From: Microascus cirrosus
Taxonomy: Eukaryota > Ascomycota > Sordariomycetes > Microascales > Microascaceae
Length of the DNA: 64,000 nt
Assembly (NCBI GenBank): GCA_030271035.1
Contig: JAMBUN010000220.1
Location: forward strand, 170,498 to 234,497
Direction: 5' to 3'
The notes beneath the pieces were generated by a model. The model was not told the DNA's origin. It worked only from the letters and a program-made list of their open reading frames with translations, and did not search any database. Positions 34,905 to 47,429 of the stretch are shown here, piece after piece. The translations under genes were made by a program, and so were the position numbers. The first letter of the stretch is position 1, and each line of letters opens with the position of its first letter.

Positions 34905-37900
34905 TTACAGCCACTGGGGCTCGCCGTTCTCGGAAGGAGACGGACCGCCGTTGCCATTGGTGCGGGAAGGGCTCTGAGGGTAGTTGAACTGGCCAGGCCC
35001 CATCCGGCCTGCAGGTCCCCCAACAGGCGGCATGCTGGAGGGCGGGAAGCCGCCTTGGTTGCTTCGCTGCGTGGACATGTTCGACGCTGGCCCACCCATG
35101 CCGCCGGGCACGCCGTTCGAAAGACCCGCGAAGCCCATATTGCCAACAGGCGGCATTCCACCCACGCCGTTCGACAAGCCGCGAGTGTGGGGCGCACGGA
35201 GCGGGATCTGGCCACCGGTAGGGTCGGCCGGCGTAGCCTGCCCCGACGTACGCCCATCATAGTTGTGAATCTTGGCCTGGATTCGACGGCCGTACGGAGT
35301 AGACCGGACACTGGGCAGGACTGGCCGGATGGACTCAACAAGCGAGGCCTTTTTGGCAGGCGTGGCATACTCCAGGGCCGTCTGGATCACATAGTTGGCG
35401 TAATTGTCGCGAATGAGCTTTTCTATCTCGCCAGGCGCAAGAATCTCGTCAACAATCATGTCCTTCGAATCATCCTGAGCACATCGAAGACACTTCTCGA
35501 TAACGTTGGAGCTGAACTTGTGACGCGATAGCTGAGAGACGTGGTCCCGGAATTGGTTGACGACTGGCTCGGTAAATGAGGGCTCATTCAGATCAATTAT
35601 GTACTGGATCACGTAGTTGCCGTAAGGGTCCTGGACCAGGATATGGGCATGCTCCGTGATGCGGCCAATGAGCCACGCCTTCTGGTCGGTGTTGGCGTGG
35701 TCGATGCAACGCTGAAGCACACAGCAACCATGGCGGTGGGTGCCGACTTCGACGCAGTGCATGCCGACGGCATCGAATATGAACTGAGCATCCGTCGCAG
35801 AGAGCTTGTTAAGACACTTCTGGATGACGTGATTGCCGTTCAAGTCCTGAATAAGCTCGACCACACGGTTGCGGAGAGCCTCGACAATTATCTGGACCTG
35901 ATCCGGGGTCGAGACAAACTCGATCATCTTCTGCAGAGCCCTAGTTCCGTGCTGGTTGAGTGCGATGCGAACCATGTCGACCGAGGCGTTCTGGATAAGA
36001 ACGGTCCTCTCGTCGTTATTGCAGAACTCGAGGAGCTTCTGGCACAAGTAGTTGCCAAACGGATCCGTCATCAGTTCAACAACATGCTGGTTGGTCTCGA
36101 TCCAAACGAGGTGAGTCTGGCTGGGGTTCTGCTCTTCCAGCTTCTTCTGGAGGTAGCGGCATCCGTGCTGGTCCTTGCAAAGGTCATAGATCTGACCAGA
36201 AACTGCCTCGACGGGCAAGTTGTGAAACCTAGACATGGCTAAGAGAAGAAGAGAGTTAGCAACTAGAGTTACTAGACAAATAGGGCGTATCATGTGGGAT
36301 ATTCACCTTCATTATCCATTTGACGGCGATTCTGGATCACACGAGCTTGGCTATCCCGCTGCTGCTGCGAAGAGCCGGGGTAGTTAGGTGCGTAGGCACC
36401 GGGGTACCCTCCATTGGGGTAGCCATTGATATTCATGTTCTGAAGGCCCATGGCCAGGAGGGGAACACCAAAGTTTGCCGGGGCGGTAGATGGAGGGCCG
36501 GCAGAAGGGCCGTAATTATTGCCAACGTAGTAAGGATATCCACCGGCAGCCTGGTTAGGGCCGGGCCCCGTGGCGGGGGAAGCCATTGTGGGCCCAAAAG
36601 GCGCGGCACTTCCCTGGAGCGTCGACTGGATCGACGGATAGGCGCCGGACTGGTCACGAGAAACGGTGGGGCTGCCTTCGTTGGACAACTCGCGAGTGTG
36701 ACGGGTAGGCATGGCACCAGCAGGGATACGGCCGAGACTCGCGTTGTGGTTATGGAAGTGCTGTTGGGCGTGGTTATTCGGACTGTTGCCGAAATTCTGG
36801 CTAGCGGGTGTAGGCTTGTTGGCGTTGACGTCCCCGGTGGAGTACGAGCTCTGCAACTTAGGCGGTGGGGTAATTATATGGCTGCCCTGTGTGGAAGAGA
36901 GAATGGAATCAGAGGTACCCTCACTGAGGTACTTCAAGTCAAGAGAATGGCGAACAGGATTCGCTGTCTTCGTCGGCGCGGCGCCACCGTTGAGCTGGCC
37001 CGAGCCGATAGGAGAGAGACCCTGAGGAAATGAGTCAATACTGTCCTCTGAAATCTGCAGCAAGAGAATTCAAAGGGCCAAGGGTAACAAGATGGGAAAT
37101 CGATTCAGGCAACCCGGCGGGGAGCGCCGAACGGAAGAGGGACAAGTGGCAGGGGGGCATAAGTTGCTGTGGAAGATGAGAGGTGATAAAGGAATGTGGT
37201 TGTAGGAAACCTAATCCTCTTAAATAGAATGGGTTGGGAGGTAGTGTGGGAAGCTGCAGAAACAAACCATTCCTGCAGCAAGGCAAAAGAGGGGAGAGGG
37301 TAGGAAGTGAATAAGTTTGCGGTGAAAGCAGAAGGCACGAGCATAAGAAGGAACGGGCTTGCCACTAGCGCTCCTGCCTTGGAATAGCAAGTGAACCAGT
37401 CATGATTCCTCTTCAAAGGCATGTTGGGTGTTCGGGACTTGAATAGGAACCCGAAGCACAATGCGGCCATGATATCATGCTAGGGTGCGCGCATTCACAC
37501 CCTGCAAGCCCGAACACATAGGAAGGAAACCATGACGTAAAAGAAGACCCAGATCCGTGTTATTGGGGCATAGGGAATGGAGACCGAGGATTATACGCCG
37601 CTAGGACATCCGCAAAGAATAGAAATGCAGAAGTAACGAAAGAATACGCATCATACGTACCAAAGGATCCTCCCTGCGGATTAGGGTAGGGAAGCTCTCA
37701 TCCGGAGTTGTGGTTGCTGTGAGCTTAGAATCCCCCATGTCGTCGTCCCCAAAGAGAAAACGGGCAGTGTTGTTTCCATCAAGGTTTCCAGCATCGTAAA
37801 GACCGTTGCGGGACCTCGTTACGGGCATCGAGTATCGGTTGACGCTATGTTTGATGTTGAATTAGCCTCTATCCACGCGGATTCTAAGCATCATATACCC

Positions 37901-39471
37901 AGGTGCTGAGGTTCGGACCGCGCCGCCATTCTATATGGATGACGGATCTAGCCAAGGGTATAGCATAGGACGGGTTATCCTCACGGAAAAAAGGGGAGGG
38001 GGGAGGGACAACCAGGCATACTTTTTACGGGTTAGTGCAGGGGCATCGACAGAGGACGGCGATAACCTGTGGCCATAAGATGAGACATAAAGGACTATGA
38101 TGCGAAGGCACAAGTGCACGCAGTCAAGCGGATGGAATACCAATTATGAGGGGCAGGGGCTTCGTTTGTGATAGTATGTGAAAGACACGGGATGACCTAG
38201 GGTATTGGAGCGAGGACTAGATCTTGTGCTGGATAACGCTGAACTGCAGCGCTTCAGGAGGGTCTAAGTGGAAGATGCGGGAGAATGGGGTACGGGGCCG
38301 GCGAGAGATGAGAGGCCGTATCCCTGCCGTCTCTACTAAGAGACAACAGAGTTCGATCAGGATATGCGGATATGAATCCTAACCAGACCACCATTGACGC
38401 GGCCATTCAGATAACGTTGAACGACCGTGGCCTGCCATCCTGGGGGCAATTCATATGCCGCGGTGGGCTGGTGTAAAACAAGATGGATTTCGGGAGGATG
38501 GGGGGACTTACGCATTCGAGGACCTGTGGCTCGTTGGGTCTTGGCGGACGGCTTCCTCCTTGTCGTCAGGGTCGCTGTTCCTCCGAGTGGCGGGCGTCGA
38601 CCACGGGGGCTGGATGCTGGCGAGAATGCCAGCCGGGGGGGACGAAATCTGGGACCCAGACCGGCCGACGCGGTTGAGCAGGCCAGGGGGAGAGGCCAGG
38701 CTCGAGGTAGAGTACCGGTTCGGGCGAGAGAAGATGGATGGGAAGCCGCTCGTGGTTTCGCGATATTCCGGAGGCGTGGTGGGCTCGGATTGATGGCCGC
38801 CGAACGGGCCGCGCAGGTCTTCGGTCATCTGGGCAAGCTCCTGCTCATGTTTCTGCATCTCGGCCTCGAAGCGGCGCTTCTGCTCTCTGATCATCTCATA
38901 TTCCTGCTTCTTTTTCTCTAACTGGCCGGCCGTCAGTCCTCCCTGTCTCATATCGATGTGATGGCCCGGGCCCGGGGGTTGGCCTGTCCTCAGTGGATGA
39001 CTGTCAAGGGGCAACCAGGGTTGGATTCCCGGATGCCTGTCGCCATTTGACACAGCCGCGCCGGGCTGAGGACGTACCAATTGAACTTTGTGGTATGTCT
39101 GAAAGCGAGATATCTGTTAGCCTCCTGTTCCATAGATACAGAGTGGCCGAGAGGCCCAAATTGTTTTGAAAATGTGCGACGACATCAGAGGGTCGGGGGC
39201 TAATGATCTAGCCCCGGCGATAGCCCGCTCTAGACACCAGAAACCCAGGGAAGCGACGTACGGATGCATAATCCTGAGGCTGTTCAGGACCACGAGGAAG
39301 CAGAATATTAGACAGTGTTGGTACACGCCCCGAGTCGGTGGTAAATCGACGAGGCAAGGACGACCGCGAGTCGTGGGCGGACATGTTTTGGGGAATGCGG
39401 GAGCTGTTCCGCGGGGGCGAAATGAGTCCGTTCATGCCTGCGTCGGTTCGCGGGAAACGTAGGTCGTCCAT
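34905..39471 (-). CDS. PUF4: Pumilio-family RNA-binding protein, Puf4 class
   Basis: Five exons, 39262-39471, 38512-39098, 37661-37844, 36307-37054 and 34905-36238, join in frame to 1020 residues. The N-terminal 575 residues are low-complexity but carry fungal PUF landmarks: LTAGQLEKKKQEYEMIREQK, SEPTTPPEYRE, SRPNRYSTSSLASPPG, NRYSMPVT and ARFLFGDDD. The Pumilio homology domain starts at about residue 590 with eight repeats. Their base-contact motifs are CRxxQ, NYxxQ, TRxxQ, NHxxQ, CCxxQ, NYxxQ, SNxxE and NYxxQ, the pattern of yeast Puf4 (including HGTRALQK and HGCCVLQRC). This predicts binding to UGUAUAUUA-like sites in 3' UTRs, with repression or decay of the mRNA. A Gly/Met/Pro-rich tail follows. 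Two introns are unusually long (667 nt at 37845-38511 and 606 nt at 37055-37660); the other two are 163 and 68 nt. A small missed exon in the 606-nt intron is possible. Confidence 0.92.
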
Positions 39472-42400
39472 CTTTTGAATGTTGCGTGCTCTCCCGTCTG
39501 TTGTTTGCCGTTCCTCCTCCTCTTTCTACTATAACATCGAGTGGTGGGATTTGTACACGCCGGGGAGGCAAAGGAAGTGCTTGGCAGCTCTATATTACTG
39601 TTACAGAGGTGAATGGTTATCTGTCAGCAAGCAAGGCCCGGGTTTCGGGAGAATGCGAGTATTCGAACGAAGGTGAGCGAAGAAAGCGGATTTGTCAAAC
39701 AGAGTGTGTTCTCCGAAATGTGAAGTAGCGGGAAAAGCAAAAGGGCAGCGCCAGGTCAGCGGGGATTGGGCGTTGGGCAATATTGTCGATGTCGGTGAGG
39801 GAAGCCGATGCTCTGTACGGGAAGCAGCGTAATCCAACCGAGTTTGCGTCGCAAGAGTGGGAGTCAAAGCTGACAACCCAAAGCTACCTCGTGGACTCGA
39901 CGGAGTTGGCGACGGCCGTATTGCGACTCAGTGCCGAGCTCGTATTTTTCGTTCCAGGTGTGTGCGGAGGACGACTCGGCGTTGCCCGCAGATCGGTTAA
40001 GAGGGTCGAGGAGTGCGGACTTGGTAGCCCCGAGTGCTTTGTCGTCTTGTGGCGCAGACCAGGGCTACGGGGAGGAGCAGGGCAGGGGACAAGAAGACGG
40101 CAACGTTGGGGACTGTTCAGGGCAGGGAGGTTTCATCACTGGGGCAAGAAAGAGGAAGCAATAGTCCGTGGAGGAGACGAGAAAGGGTGCGCCCACGTCA
40201 AGAGTCGGAGGACCCTTGTCCAAAGGCGATGAGGGGGCGGGGATTTTGGGCGCGTCGAAGAAGGGGGTCCACTTCCACGGAAAGCCTCCTCCTGCGATGC
40301 TCGCAACTCACCTCTCTCTCCTAGCATACAGTGATGCGGAAAAAAAATTCCCTCCAGAATAGTCCGACACGTCGCGTCCTGGAGAGCCAGGAGCGACCAC
40401 GCTGACGAGGCGGCGCTTGAGAGCGGAAAAAAAATGAACAAGGAACGTTGACACGAGTGAATACAGACACGAAAGAAACGAGGTAGAAGATCGAAGAGCA
40501 GCCAAGAGAAGAGGAGGAGGAGGGTTTTGGGAGGGGGGTTGAATTAGGTTTCGTTTCGTTCAATGTCCCTTGTGTTAAGGCTGCCAATTGCATTGATCCC
40601 CTGAACCTGCTGTTCCCTGTGGCTGTTCGCTAAGACGGAGGGTCCTGTGGTTCGTGGGTACTTAGGGTACCACTGTAAGCCCACTGTGCGCGTGCACCGC
40701 GCCCAATGTGATGGGCTGCCAGAGGTATCGCCGGAAATCTCTTACTAAAGCGGAAGGCTCCTCCTCACAGCTATCCATGAACCATTGTGGAGGCGCACTG
40801 GGGGTCCCGCCAACAGTTCAGGCCCGCTCGTGCTAACAAATTTCGTAGTCTTGTACATTGGCGGGCGTTCCTTCCGGCTGCTACCCTCAGCGTAGCAGGA
40901 GGTACCACCACCGGCTCACTAAGGCATTTCTATGTCAGCGGCCACCCACGGCATCATCAATCATAAGCTGCCCGTTTCGTGGGCGCAGCGTCGGTGGGTG
41001 AGCCCCATACATTAAGATGCGTTGTTCAATGTAAGATGCATCCCATTGCAGGAAAGCCATCCCAGAGCGTGGGTGTCGTGGAGAGCAGCCCATGTGACAC
41101 TACAACCCACCTTTTTTTGAGATGTTCTCATACCAGACCAGCTCTTGTTCAGGTAGGCACGAACATGCCGCATGGCCCCGCTCCTTGAGTGCAGGCACAA
41201 GGGGACAGGATGACAGTAGGGCCATCCCTCGTACCTGGGTCACATCAAAATTTCTCTTGGGATTTTGACAGTCGGATCCTGCATTAACTGCCATTGTGTG
41301 CTCAATCAGGGCAACGCGTCGTGGTTTGAAACGAGAACTCTTCACCGCAAGAAGCGCGACAGAAGGACCCCACGAGGGGCTGGGGTGAGGGGCAGGCGTT
41401 GACGTGCAGTAGTATGGCTCTGGATACCTGTTCGCGCACCACTCCCCACTGAGACCCCGAGTTATCGCCAGGCACGACTCATACAGGACATTGCTTCCCC
41501 CCGTATCCTTCGTCATGCCTTCCTTTTCCCTTCTTCGCTTCTGCAAAAGTAGAAGGCACATGGACCCCGCCTGTGGACGAGATTAAGGGACGGTTTCGGT
41601 ACTTCTGTTGTCACCTCGTGGAAGGAAGGCCCCATCCGCTTGCTGAGAATGGAACGTCGAAGCTGGTCCACCCACGACGGACCCACTTTAATCCCCTGTC
41701 TTCTCCCTCCTTGTGCCTTGGGCATTGACTCGCGGCACATGGGCCAAGCTCCATGGTCCCCCGCCCCCAACCTTCCTGGTTCAGGGGCTCCAACCCGCCC
41801 TTTTCGAACCCGGCCCGAGCACGCCGGTTGACACCCCGAAGTTTCAATAGCAGGCAGCTTTGAGCGCCCCCGCCGGGATTATTAAAATCGGAAGAGACGA
41901 AACGGGGAGAATGTCGTGCTCCATTCCTTCCTTGGGACTTCTTGATCTACGGCGGATCCGCGAGGAAATGTTGCATTCGAAACTTCAGAGTTCTTCCCCG
42001 TCTGGAGGTCCCGCTGGACAGTGCATTTCGAATGAACTCTTTTTCCCCTTCTTGCCTATCTGTTATCCATCAGAGAGGTGAAAGATCGCGACCCCTCACC
42101 GTCCCACCGCTACATCTTGCCAACACTACACTAACCTGCACGTTGTGATGAGAGAGGGCGGCGAATTATGTAAATGCGCAGACTATGCAGGTTAATTGTA
42201 GGGGGTCCAGTTAGGGCTTTTCCTTTCCGTCTCGAGGGCTTCGAGACAAAAATCTCCACAAGATGGGAATATCCTTCGCCTCCGGCTTTTTGCTTTCGCC
42301 CGCGATAGGTGGGGCACTTCGATGAGCTGCCCGACGCCAATGAAGCGAGTGGCGGTGAGCAGACCGGTTCCGAGTCGGACGTCGTCAAGCTGTTATCCCG

Positions 42401-43497
42401 CTGTAGACGGGGGCAACGTGGGCTATCTTGGAGCGCCAAACCCGGATATCCCCAAGCGCCGGCTCGGGGGTATCTGGGGAGAGTTTCCAAGACTATGCAC
42501 AGCTGTGGCGACGTGATTGGCCGCGAGCATGACCGTTGACAGCTTGCTGCTGTGCTGGCAAGCGCCACAGCGGGACATCACAATCACAACCCGTTTCTGC
42601 CGCCGAAGATCGGGCATGCCCCGCGTCAAGCGGTGCCAAGGGGTGTTGATGGTCCCGAGCGGCGGGAAGATGTGGAGCGTTCTGTGGCTTGCAGGAGAGA
42701 AGTGCGGCGCCCCGAACCTCACGGGCTTCACCTCCATGGCGAGTTCATCTCCATCTCCACTGGGAGAAATGTATCAACGCCCTGTTTAGCGATGTGGCGT
42801 GAGACTTTCATTGCCTAATATCCCAGTCGCATGTCGTTCTCATCCGCTGGCCCAGAAACACGTTCCTGGAGCCGGATGTGGCGTCAAGCACTTATTAGCT
42901 CGGACGGCCAATTCAGCAACTCCTTCGCTGGCGGGCCTCTCAGCTATCCTTTTGGCTCATCCCGCTCTTGCCGTGTTCCCTTTATCTACCCGGTAAGGAT
43001 ATATTGCTACTATCTACGGAGTAATATCCCATCTGCGAGCTTGCCAATGCCTAAAATAGATGGTCCCCTTTCCTGAGGTGTAGCTGAACGGCGGGGCTAA
43101 TATATCCTTAAATTGTTACTCCATAGCCAGATTCCTTTAGTTTCTCCTCACTACCGTTAGTTCACTAAGGAGAGATGAGAGGGGGAGATAGAGCTACCCA
43201 TAGAGCTACCTGAAGAGCGAGGACGAGCAACTGCCCCGGGGTTGGGAAAGAAAGCGGCTCTCGTACGAGGATGAAGTCATGGCCTATGTCGCGTCTCAGG
43301 ACAGGCAACTGAGTTGCGGATTTTAGGGAGAAAATTGCACCATAGGCACCTTTTGGCGTCACTGATGACCATGCTATCGTAAAAGTAAGACCATCGTACG
43401 GGCTTTCCCATGCGGTAAATGCCAGCTACTAATCCTAAAACCGTGATGCTAGTCAACCAACCCAACACCTCAAACTCCATCCCCTTCCACACAAACC
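39472..43497. other. Four-kilobase gap between PUF4 and RNA polymerase III subunit 2
   Basis: The left part (to about 40.6 kb) is probably the promoter and long leader of the PUF gene. The right part contains the RPC2 3' UTR. Frames of 145-153 codons on the minus strand (41100-41561 and 42131-42568) have no recognisable motif and look random. The AT-rich repeat-bearing patch at 42995-43210 is listed separately. Confidence 0.5.
42995..43210. repeat. Inverted and tandem short repeats, possible MITE remnant
   Basis: AAGGATATATT at 42995-43005 recurs in inverted orientation at 43099-43109. A second element, CTAYGGAGTAAYA, also occurs near each copy in opposite orientations, though the order of the two elements differs. 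Just beyond, ATAGAGCTACC is repeated directly with a 12-nt period (43188-43198 and 43200-43210). The patch is more AT-rich than its surroundings. No target-site duplication is certain. Confidence 0.35.
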
Positions 43498-46400
43498 TCA
43501 CTTCGGATGTGGGAATTCGTCCTCAAGCTTCAGCCTCACACCGACATTCATGCTGATCAGCTCCTGCACGAGCAGCTTTGCCGCGTATGGCATCGTCATT
43601 TTCGTCACGCCCCCGGTCCCCTGGCACGTGTTGCAGAACCCCCTGTACCCGAACAGTCCGCAACCCTCGCAGATGTCGATCTCCACCGCGTCGGAGCTGA
43701 GCATCAGCCTCTCGAGGAGCAGCTGCGAGGCGCCGTACGCGATCAGGCAGTCGCGCTCCATCTCGCCCAGCCGGAGCCCGCCGTCGCGCGAGCGGCCCTC
43801 CGTAGGCTGCCGCGTAAGGATCGCGCGCGGTCCAGTGGAGCGGGAGTGCATCTTGTCCTGTACCATGTGCTTTAGCCGCTGGTAGTAGATGGGGCCATTG
43901 AAGAGGTAAGCCTCGAGTGGCTCGCCTGTGATGCCCGAGGTGAAGTAGTCCTTGCCCTCCCACGAGAACCCGTGGTCGACGAGGACGCGGCTCATTTCCT
44001 CCAGCGGATGCGAGCGGAAGGCGTCGCCGTACCCGTACTCCTTCCGTCCGTGGATGATAGACGCCTTGCCCGTTAGGCACTCTAGAAGCTTTCCGACCGT
44101 CATTCGAGAGGGGAAACCATGCGGGTTCATGATAATATCCGGAACCACGCCCTGGTCCGAGAAAGGGAGGTCCTCCTGGTCGACGATGATGCCCACCACA
44201 CCCTTCTGACCGTGTCTTGAAGAGAACTTGTCGCCAAGCTCCGGCCGTCTGGTCTGCCGCGTCTGTACTTTTATCACCTGCGTCTCCTTCTCCGTGTGCG
44301 AAAGCATGACCTTGTCGATGTACGCCGGGTCAGGAGTCTTGTAATTGATCGACGAGTCGCGGACCTCGCTGGGGCCCCTGTCCAAACCGATGCCGGTCGT
44401 CGCCAGGTCCAGCGGCGTGTTCTTCAGCACCATGGTCTCGCCACACTTGATCTGGTATCCCACGGTCGCAAGCCCATCATCGTCCAGCGCGTTCCACTTG
44501 CTCTCTTTCGCTCCAGTCCCATCCCGCGTGGGGCGCCCGATCTGCTCGCGCCGACCGTTGGGGTACTTCTGGAGCTCGGTCGTGTATTTGCGGAACACCT
44601 GGCAGCGGCCGAATCCGCGGTCACAGGACGCCTTGTTCAGGACAAGGGCATCTTCGATATCGTAGCCAGAGTACGACATGACCACGACCGTTGCGTTCTG
44701 TCCGGCGGGTAGCTTGTCGTAATGTATCAGCTCAATGGTCTTGCTGATGACCATCGGCCTTTGTGGGTACACGAGGGTGTAGAGGAGCGTGTCGATCCTG
44801 TTGAACTGGTTGTAGGCAATAGCCCCGATAGCTTGCTTACCCATAGCGCACTGGTAGGTATTACGGGGAGATTGGTTGTGGTGAGGGAAGGGGATAAGCC
44901 CGGCAACGGCGCCGAGGATAGTGAACGGTTCGATCTCCACATGTGTATGGCTGCGTGTAATGTCCGACTCCTCGATCGCCACCAAGGAATCATTCAGCTC
45001 GTTGACGTCCAGGTACTCCACGACTCCTTTCCGCAGGAAGTCTTCAAACGTAACCTTGCCAAGCTGGAGCAGGCGGAGATGTTCCGGCTTCAACCGCGAC
45101 TTGCCTTTGCTGACGATGATGAACGGTCGGCAGATACGACCTTCGTCGGTGGCGATGTGCAGCGACTTGTAGTGTAAATTCATGTTGACGCTGACAAACG
45201 GTGAGATGGCGCCTTTCCGCCTGAGGGCCCGAAGCCTATTCGTAACCGTCTCCGGCGATTTGGTGGTGGCAATGGGGGTACCGTTGAATTGTATGACATA
45301 GGTTCGGTCGTGTAAGTCCTGGCCAGCAATGGTCTTTAGGGAGTCGACGTTGTCGTCCGTAAAAATGCTCTCTAGTACGGGTTTCTCGTCGTCGTTGGTC
45401 GTGATATGCGTCATGAGGGCAAGGTTCTTTACGAGACCGCATGCCTCGCCTTCGGGCGTATCAGAGGTACACAGCATGCCCCACTGCGATGGTTGAAGTG
45501 CACGGGGACCACTGACCTTCCGCGTCTTCTCGAACTGACTATTGATACGAGTCATCATTCCGAGAGCGCTGATGTAGCTGAGGCGACTAAGGACGTGGCT
45601 CACACCAACCCTATTCATGCCAAAACGCCGCACGTTCCAGTTGCCCGTCTGGATTGCTCGGTTGAGCCCCATGCCGATGTTGTTGGCGTGGTTCCGAATC
45701 ATATTAGCGGGGTCGAGAGCGACAGCCTGGTTGTTCTTCTTCAGGAACTTGTCTATGTTAATCTTGACCTCACTGGTGAACTTCTTGAACAGATCTTCGA
45801 ACAGGAGGGACAGCATCTGCCCCGCAAGCTCTAGCCGCTTGTTTCCGACGAAATCTCTATCGTCGACAAGGGTAGGATCCCGGGCGGCAAGGAGGACACG
45901 CCGCGCCATCAGCGCCAGGTAGACGGCTTTTGTGTTCGGTTCAAGCCCGTCGATGGGCACATGCGCAATGACAAGGTTGGCTAGTGTGTCGAGTGCCTCC
46001 TCAGCATTATTCCGCCGGGCCTGAAGCGCGCCAGGTGGCCTCTTCCCGCCCATCCTCACTCTCGCGCCGATGTATTCTAGAGCGTCGTGTTGGCTGATGA
46101 CGCCAGCCCTCGTAGCCTCTTCAAAATTAATGAGGAAGTCGTCCTGTAGCTTGGAGTTGGAGCCCGCGATGAGATTGACAATATCCGCATCAGAGAACCC
46201 GCCAAGTGCCTTGAGGACGATAATGATGGGGATGTCCTCAGCCAGGACGTTATGTGTGAGGTATATCCGGTCCTTCTTGAGCCGCACGTATGTCTTGGAC
46301 TTTCGCTCGTGAGTGGAACTGGTGACCGAAGCCATGATTATGTGGTTCTTCTCATCTGCCTCGACGATGACTCGGTTCTTGCTCAACTGCTCCTGGATCA

Positions 46401-47072
46401 GAATGACTTTCTCGGTGCCGCCGATGATGAAATAGCCGCCAGGATCGAGGGGACACTCGTTCATGGACTCCATCTGAGCGTTGTTGGCTCCGGCGAGGCG
46501 GCACTTGCTGCTCTTGAGCATGAGGGGCATGCGGCCGAGGGGCACATCTTTCTTGATAACTCGCGTCTTGTCGCGAATGTAGGCAATGTCGACGACCATC
46601 GGCGCGGCGTACGTCATGTCTCGGAGGCGGCACTCCATGGGTGTGATCTCGTTATCGCATTGGTAGTCTACGAAGTCCACCCTACGCGGGGGGAGGACGC
46701 GAATGTCGGTAAACCTGGGGCGCATACGAGTCAGTCACACCACGCTCAGCTAGACATGGGCGCGGAAGGCACGGAAGCTTACTCGAGAAGAAAGCGGCTC
46801 TCAACATCACTCTTGATCCGCGAGTTGGCACGCACAATGTCCTTGATCCCCTGCTCGACGAAGAAGTTGTACGAGTCGATGTGCTGCTTGACGAGGCCCT
46901 TGACCTTAAGGAAGGCGGGGAGCAGCTGAAACTTGTCGTCCTTGGTGGAGATGGGATCGGTCAGGCTCTTGCCATTATAGAACGGCTCGAGGAGGGCCTC
47001 GAAGCCATCGTCTATCGCCTTCATAATGGGGTTCCGTGGCGCATGCTTTTTTTGGGAGAGGACCGTAGGCAT
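43498..47072 (-). CDS. RET1: RNA polymerase III second-largest subunit (Rpc2/Ret1)
   Basis: Core catalytic subunit of RNA polymerase III, which makes tRNAs and 5S rRNA in the nucleus. Two exons, 46783-47072 and 43498-46714, are separated by a 68-nt intron and join to 1168 residues (yeast about 1149). Family blocks include ECRLRDMTYAAPM, NECPLDPGGYFIIGGTEKV, STGNW-like QTGNWNVRRFGMNR, SQFEKTRKVSGPRALQPSQW, and GAIAYNQFNRIDTLLYTLVY. The beta-subunit catalytic motif GDKFSSRHGQKG is at about 924-935. The C-terminal zinc site has cysteines at 1112, 1115, 1124 and 1127 (CEGCGLFGYRGFCNTC). The first exon matches the Pol III N-terminus (DSYNFFVEQGIKDIVRAN), which separates it from Rpb2 and Rpa2. Confidence 0.97.
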
Positions 47073-47429
47073 GTGAATTTGTCAAGCAGGGAGAGCTCGT
47101 CGAGTCAAAACTTGGCGGCGTGCTGCGAAAAATATATTCTGCAGGCCCCTCACTTAGTGGCTGCTGATTCGGCAGGCGGTGAGGAGCTCGTGGTGGGCGG
47201 TGCGGGTCCCGCTGCAGCGGTATGGAGGGGTGCTCACGAAACATGGGAACATGTTTTCAGATTGAAACCAGAGAATGATATCTACTCGGAGAAATGTATG
47301 ATGAAAATCTTGGCGGTGGAATTTCTGCACAAGTGGACTAACGTCCCGGGAGATGCTATAGATTTTAGAACGTGGACTCTCCAAGGCCCGTTAGAAATCA
47401 ACATTATACGCCGTATCGGTACTCTCTAG
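47073..47429. other. Spacer between RAD57 and RPC2
   Basis: 357 bp between two minus-strand genes. It holds the RAD57 3' UTR and the RPC2 promoter. Nothing else is recognised. Confidence 0.5.
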
